Shown here piece by piece: positions 59,827 through 64,000 of a DNA stretch of 64,000 nt. Both the position numbers and the translations under genes were made by a program. Source of the stretch: DASZTV01 sp035547515 (GTDB lineage Bacteria; Actinomycetota; Actinomycetes; JAFAQI01); the NCBI GenBank assembly GCA_035547515.1, contig DASZUS010000045.1:1-64000 (forward strand), in the 5' to 3' direction. The notes under the pieces are model-generated. The model searched no databases. It saw only the letters and a list, made by a program, of their open reading frames with translations, and was not told the origin of the DNA. Position 1 is the first letter of the stretch. The number at the start of each line of letters is the position of its first letter.

Positions 59827-61260
59827 GTGCACGAGGACCCGGAGCGCTGCTACCTGGCGGTCGCCAGCCGCGACGCGCGCTTCGACGGGCGCTTCGTCAC
59901 CGCAGTGACCTCGACCGGGATCTACTGCCGCCCGTCGTGTCCGGCCCAGACTCCGAAGCGGCAGAACGTCCGCTTCTACCCGTGTGCCGCGGCAGCGGTC
60001 GCGGCCGGGTTCCGGGCGTGCAAGCGATGCCGTCCCGAGGCGGCCCCGGGGTCACGTGAATGGGACGTGCGCGGCGACCTCGCGGCTCGCGCCTTGCGCG
60101 CGATCGCGGCCGGGGCCCTCGACACCCCGTCGAGTCAGGCAGGCGGCGGGGTGCCGGCGCTTGCCCGGAGCCTGCACGTCAGTGAGCGCCACCTTCACCG
60201 GGTGCTGGTCGCCGAGGTCGGCGCCGGCCCGCTGGCGCTGGCTCGCACCCGCCGGGCGCAGACCGCACGGCTGCTGCTGGACGCCACTGAGCTGCCCGTG
60301 AGTGAGGTCGCGTTCGCGGCAGGCTTCGCGAGTCTCCGGCAGTTCAACGACACGATGCGAGAGCACTTCGGGGTCCCGCCGCGAGAGCTTCGCCGGCGTC
60401 CGGTGAAGGAGGTGCCGGGCAACGGCGCGCTCACGCTGCGTCTCGCGGTCCGGCCGCCGTACGCCGCCGAGGCTCTGGTCGCCTGGCTCGGGCGTCACCT
60501 GGTCCCCGGCCTGGAAGACCTGGAGGGCCAGACCTACCGCCGCGTGCTGCCCTCCGGTGCCGTGGCGACGATGCGCATCGAACCCGAAGGCGTGACGCTC
60601 ACCACCGCCGTCGACGACGTCCGCTCGCTACCCGATGCGGTGACTCGCTGCCGCCGGCTGCTCGACGCCGACGCCGACCCGCTAGCGGTGGACGACCTGC
60701 TCGGCCGCGACAAGCTGCTCGCGCCGCTGGTCCGCGCCTGCCCCGGGCTGCGGGTGCCTGCCGCGACCGACGGCTTCGAGCTGCTGATCCGCACCGTGCT
60801 CGCTCAGCAGGTCTCACTGCGCGCCGCGCACACCTTCGCCGGGCGGCTGCTGCAGGCCTACGGCAAGCCGCTCGACGCCCCGGTCGGGTCGCTGACTCAC
60901 CGCTTCCCGACTGCCGACGCACTGGCCGGCGCGAGCTTCGAGGGAATCGGGCTCACGACGGCACGGCAGAAGACCATCCGCGCGGCAGCCGCGGCACATG
61001 CCAGCGGCGTACTGACGCTCGACCCGACGGCTGACCGCGAAGCGACCCGCGAGCAGCTGCTCGCCCTCCCGGGCGTCGGACCGTGGACGGCGGAGTACGT
61101 CGCGATGCGCGCCCTCGCCGACCCGGACGCCTATCCCGCTGCCGACCTCATCTTGCGGCGGCGGACCCAGCCGAGCCAGGCAGAGCGTTGGCGGCCGTGG
61201 CGCGCCTACGCGGCGATGCACATCTGGATGCACTACCTGACGCAGGAGGCGGCACGGTGA
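59827..61260 (+). CDS. alkA: Ada/AlkA hybrid: methyl-sensor and 3-methyladenine DNA glycosylase II
   Basis: A 477-residue fusion. The N-terminal Ada zinc domain has Cys34, Cys38, Cys65 and Cys68. An AraC-type HTH follows (about 85-190, with LARSLHVSERHLHRVL). Then AlkA: an N-terminal domain and HhH-GPD (LLALPGVGPWTAEYVAMRALADPDAYPAADL) with the catalytic Asp near the end of that motif. After it the chain reads LRRRTQPSQAERWRPWRAYA, which looks about 15-20 residues shorter than in relatives I know. GTG 59827 is the start. The ogt gene overlaps its stop by 4 nt. Confidence 0.92.
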   Translation: MHEDPERCYLAVASRDARFDGRFVTAVTSTGIYCRPSCPAQTPKRQNVRFYPCAAAAVAAGFRACKRCRPEAAPGSREWDVRGDLAARALRAIAAGALDTPSSQAGGGVPALARSLHVSERHLHRVLVAEVGAGPLALARTRRAQTARLLLDATELPVSEVAFAAGFASLRQFNDTMREHFGVPPRELRRRPVKEVPGNGALTLRLAVRPPYAAEALVAWLGRHLVPGLEDLEGQTYRRVLPSGAVATMRIEPEGVTLTTAVDDVRSLPDAVTRCRRLLDADADPLAVDDLLGRDKLLAPLVRACPGLRVPAATDGFELLIRTVLAQQVSLRAAHTFAGRLLQAYGKPLDAPVGSLTHRFPTADALAGASFEGIGLTTARQKTIRAAAAAHASGVLTLDPTADREATREQLLALPGVGPWTAEYVAMRALADPDAYPAADLILRRRTQPSQAERWRPWRAYAAMHIWMHYLTQEAAR

Positions 61261-61778
61261 GACCCGAGACGACGACACTCAACACGATGACCCTCGACGC
61301 GACCACGGTCACGACCCCGATCGGGGAGCTCGCCCTGATCGCCCGCGACGGCGTCGCGGTCGCCTCCGGCTTCGCCAGCATCGAGACGATGGCAGCGCGC
61401 CTGCCCGCGGAGGACGTGGCCCGCCACCGTGACCTCGGCGATCTGTCCAAAGCCGTGGCGGCGTACTTCGCCGGAGACGTTCGTGCCCTCGACGACCTGC
61501 CGGTCGAGCAACCCGGCAGCGAGTTCTTCCAGCTCGCGTGGAAGGTGATGCGCGAGGTCCCGGCCGGCGAGACCATCAGCTACGCCGAGCTCGCCGAAAG
61601 CGCCGGGCGACCCCGTGCGATCCGCGCCGCGGCGAGCGCATGCGCACGCAACCTGGTCGCGCCGATCGTGCCGTGCCATCGCATCGTGCGTACCGGCGGC
61701 TCACTCGGCGGCTACTACTACGGCCTACCGGCCAAGGAATGGCTGCTCCAGCACGAGCGGGCTCACGCCGGCGGCTGA
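61257..61778 (+). CDS. ogt: Methylated-DNA--protein-cysteine methyltransferase
   Basis: A 173-residue Ogt/AGT. It transfers methyl from O6-methylguanine to itself at Cys140 in IVPCHRIV. The DNA-recognition motif is in GETISYAELAESAGRPRAIRAAASACARN, where the usual ANGxN is ACARN. The GTG start overlaps the alkA stop by 4 nt. The Ada-AlkA sensor probably induces both genes upon alkylation; known from Ada systems, not shown here. Confidence 0.93.
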   Translation: MRPETTTLNTMTLDATTVTTPIGELALIARDGVAVASGFASIETMAARLPAEDVARHRDLGDLSKAVAAYFAGDVRALDDLPVEQPGSEFFQLAWKVMREVPAGETISYAELAESAGRPRAIRAAASACARNLVAPIVPCHRIVRTGGSLGGYYYGLPAKEWLLQHERAHAGG

Positions 61779-61788
61779 GAATGTCGGG

Positions 61789-62394
61789 ATGGAGCTCGCC
61801 GAGGTGCTGCGACGGCGCCGGATGGTCCGTCACTTCGACGACCGGCCGGTCGACCCGGCAACGCTGAATCGGGTCGTAGCCGCGGGGCTGCGCGCGCCGT
61901 CCGCGGGCTTCTCGCAGGGCTACGCAATCCTGCTTCTGACCGAGGCGGCCGACCGCGAGCTGTTCTGGGAGGTCACCGCGGTCGAGCAAGCCTCGGCGAG
62001 CTGGTCGCCGCAGACCCGAGCCGGCGTGATGCGCGCGCCGGCTCTCGCGGTGGCGCTGTCGTGCAAGCGCGCCTACCTGGATCGGTACGCCCGCGAGGAC
62101 AAAGGCTGGACCGATCGCGACGAGTCGCGATGGACAGTGCCCTACTGGCACGTCGACACCGGCATGGTCGCGTTGCTCATGCTGCTGAAGGCAGTGGACG
62201 AAGGCCTCGGCGGCCTGTTCATGGGCATGGCGCCGACGGCCGTGCCCGGGTTCCGTGAGGCCTTCGGCGTACCCGCCGACCATGACGTGGTCGGCGTGGT
62301 CTGCCTCGGTCACGAGGCCGCGGACGCCCCGCGCCGCAACCTCGAGGACCGGCGGCTACCCGTCGACCAGATCGTCCACCGCGGCCGATGGTGA
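61789..62394 (+). CDS. Nitroreductase-family flavoprotein
   Basis: A 201-residue nitroreductase-fold protein. The RRMVRHFDDRPVD start, LRAPSAGFSQGYAILLLT and VALLMLLKAVDEGLGGLFMGMAPTAVPGFREAFGVPADHDVVGVVCLG are the FMN-binding blocks. Substrate unknown; the family includes F420-linked and quinone-linked enzymes. It follows ogt by 10 nt. Its end overlaps the convergent TetR by 39 nt. Confidence 0.88.
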   Translation: MELAEVLRRRRMVRHFDDRPVDPATLNRVVAAGLRAPSAGFSQGYAILLLTEAADRELFWEVTAVEQASASWSPQTRAGVMRAPALAVALSCKRAYLDRYAREDKGWTDRDESRWTVPYWHVDTGMVALLMLLKAVDEGLGGLFMGMAPTAVPGFREAFGVPADHDVVGVVCLGHEAADAPRRNLEDRRLPVDQIVHRGRW

Positions 62395-62985
62395 GCCCGC
62401 GGGGCTGACCTGGCCGATTCGCCCGAGCAGCTCGACGAACTCGCTCGCGAGCCTCAGCGCGCTCTCCTCGGTCTCCTGTACGGCGACCTCCCGGCCGGCT
62501 TCTGCGACCACCGTCGTCAGGACCGTGACGAGAGTCTCACCGAGTGGCTCGTCGTCGGTGTGCAGCAGGATTCCGTTGACGCGGACCCACTCGCGGTAGC
62601 GGCGGCGCGCGATCAGCTCGAAGCCGGGCGGCCCGCCGCCGTCGAGGAAGACACGGGCCAGGTCGCGCTCCTCCCAGCAGCCGCGCAGGTACGCCATCGC
62701 CCCGACCAGCCACAGCTGCATCGGGTCGACGATTCCCTGCGAGCGCGACTCCTTGACCGCGTCGTACGTGCGCTGCTCCTGCCGAGCCTGGTAGTCCTCG
62801 AACAGCGCGAGGTAGAGGTCGGCCTTGCCGCCGAAGTGGTGGTACAGGCTGCCGACGCTCGCCCCCGCGCGCGCGACAACATCGGTGATGTTGGCGTCGG
62901 CGAAGCCACCAGCGGCGAACGCCTCGCGTGCGGCCGCGAGCAGCGCCGCCCGGGTCGCCACCGCGCGTCCCCCGCTGCTGCTCAT
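62356..62985 (-). CDS. TetR-family transcriptional regulator
   Basis: A 209-residue TetR. The HTH is ITDVVARAGASVGSLYHHFGGKADLYLAL after RAALLAAAREAFAAGGF. The ligand-binding part (RDLARVFLDGGGPPGFELIARRRYREW) is not recognised. Start ATG 62985 is fixed by the HTH distance. It is divergent from glpX with a 79-nt gap and no palindrome that I can see there. Confidence 0.9.
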   Translation of the reverse strand: MSSSGGRAVATRAALLAAAREAFAAGGFADANITDVVARAGASVGSLYHHFGGKADLYLALFEDYQARQEQRTYDAVKESRSQGIVDPMQLWLVGAMAYLRGCWEERDLARVFLDGGGPPGFELIARRRYREWVRVNGILLHTDDEPLGETLVTVLTTVVAEAGREVAVQETEESALRLASEFVELLGRIGQVSPAGSPSAAVDDLVDG

Positions 62986-63064
62986 GAGCGTCACTGTGCC
63001 AGGCCCGCTGGCGCGGGGGCGACGCAGGTGACCGCCCATCGCGGCTAATGGCAGGATTTGAGCC

Positions 63065-64000
63065 ATGAGCAACGACTCGGACGTCCCGGGGGAACTGCGG
63101 GTCGGCGGGGAGCGCCCTGACCGAAACCTCGCGCTCGAGCTGGTGCGGGTCACCGAGGCTGCCGCGATGGCGGCGGGTCGCTGGGTCGGACGCGGCGACA
63201 AGAACGGCGCCGACCAGGCAGCGGTCAATGCCATGCGCCAGCTGGTCTCGACGGTCTCGATGAACGGCCTCGTGGTGATCGGCGAAGGCGAGAAGGACGA
63301 AGCGCCGATGCTCTACAACGGCGAGGAGGTCGGCGACGGAAGCGGGCCCGACTGCGACGTCGCGGTCGACCCGATCGACGGCACGACGCTGTGCGCCAAG
63401 GGAATGACCAACGCGATCTCGGTGATGGCGGTCGCCGACCGCGGCGCCATGTACGACCCGTCCGCGGTCTTCTACATGGAGAAGCTGGTCACCGGACCTG
63501 CCGCGGCCGGCCTGGTCGACATCGAGGCGCCGGTCGAGCACAACATCAACGCCGTCGCGAAGGCCAAGGGCGGCTCCGCCGAGGATGTCACGGTCATCAT
63601 CCTCGACCGGCCCCGCCACGAAGACCTCGTCCGCGAGGTCCGCGACGCCGGCGCGCGGATCAAGTTCATCACCGACGGCGACGTCGCGGGAGCCATCCTC
63701 GCGGTACGCGAGGGATCAGGCGCCGATCTGCTGCTCGGGATCGGGGGGACCCCCGAGGGGATCATCACGGCGTGCGCGGTGAAGTGCCTCGGTGGCGTGA
63801 TCCTCGGCAAGCTGTGGCCGCGCGATGACGAGGAGCGCAAGAAGGCCCTCGACGCCGGGCTCGATCTCGACCGCGTGCTGGACACCGACGATCTGGTCCG
63901 GGGCGACAACGTGTTCTTCGTGGCAACCGGCGTGACCGACGGCGAGCTGCTCGAGGGCGTCCGCTACCGGGCGGGCGGCGCGACCACGCACTCACTCGTG
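63065..64000 (+). CDS. glpX: Fructose-1,6-bisphosphatase class II (partial, 3' end missing)
   Basis: The first 312 codons of a GlpX-type FBPase; the window ends inside it, roughly 20-30 residues before the usual C-terminus. It hydrolyses fructose-1,6-bisphosphate in gluconeogenesis. RNLALELVRVTEAAAMAAGRWVGRGDKNGADQAAV, GEGEKDEAPMLYNGE, DVAVDPIDGTTLCA and GIGGTPEGIITACAVKCLGG are metal- and substrate-binding blocks. ATG 63065 is the start. Its frame stays open to the right edge. Confidence 0.95.
   Translation, partial: MSNDSDVPGELRVGGERPDRNLALELVRVTEAAAMAAGRWVGRGDKNGADQAAVNAMRQLVSTVSMNGLVVIGEGEKDEAPMLYNGEEVGDGSGPDCDVAVDPIDGTTLCAKGMTNAISVMAVADRGAMYDPSAVFYMEKLVTGPAAAGLVDIEAPVEHNINAVAKAKGGSAEDVTVIILDRPRHEDLVREVRDAGARIKFITDGDVAGAILAVREGSGADLLLGIGGTPEGIITACAVKCLGGVILGKLWPRDDEERKKALDAGLDLDRVLDTDDLVRGDNVFFVATGVTDGELLEGVRYRAGGATTHSLV

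Overview
The window is high-GC DNA from an actinomycete (Actinomycetota). Several genes point there together: a glucosyl-3-phosphoglycerate synthase (GpgS), the mycothiol deacetylase MshB, an IdeR-type iron repressor, a UPF0182 membrane protein, a DUF2342 metalloprotease-like protein, a DUF5679 zinc ribbon and an initiator tRNA with an actinobacterial sequence. Genus cannot be decided. Genes are densely packed. Many start codons have a TANNNT -10-like hexamer only 6-8 nt upstream and no Shine-Dalgarno, the pattern of leaderless actinobacterial mRNAs.

Layout. The left edge holds the last 36 codons of an IS110-family transposase (2-112). Then come gpgS, an IdeR-type regulator, a secreted protein, a membrane-anchored protein and a DJ-1/PfpI protein. 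From 3938 to 12008 a seven-gene minus-strand operon encodes a MacAB-like export system: adaptor, ATPase, FtsX-type permease, DUF5666 lipoprotein and a second adaptor, followed by an OmpR-type response regulator and its kinase. folE, a three-gene pseudopilin operon (12797-15908), an ABC1 kinase-like gene, citrate synthase and a sulfotransferase-like gene follow. From 19.8 to 33 kb lies a block that looks like conserved actinobacterial core: an E1/ThiF-like protein with a putative leader-binding N-terminus, DUF5679, a crotonase, DUF2342, an epimerase-like protein, a small membrane protein, a PDZ-Lon protease, a large sensor kinase, UPF0182 and tRNA-fMet. I infer that conservation from memory and have not compared genomes.

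From 33 to 47 kb there is a TetR/MmpL efflux pair with a palindromic operator. Next is a compact chemosensory cluster (CheW, two chemoreceptors, a CheA-CheY fusion and a receiver protein) with no cheR, cheB or flagellar genes. An unusual FtsH-like AAA protease and mshB follow. From 47 to 64 kb are redox and SDR enzymes, a polytopic membrane protein, ridA bracketed by two near-identical palindromes, ychF, rmuC, ispH, xseA/xseB, DUF4245, a PLP enzyme, the alkylation-repair genes alkA and ogt, a nitroreductase, a TetR regulator and a truncated glpX.

The most unusual points are two families of dispersed palindromes (one brackets ridA), the FtsH-like protease with about 74 extra residues in its ATPase domain and an altered Walker B, the stripped-down chemosensory cluster with one receptor whose signalling tip is degenerate, three consecutive exported proteins sharing Gly/Phe-rich segments, and the promoter/start arrangement. 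None of these is proven to be a new system.
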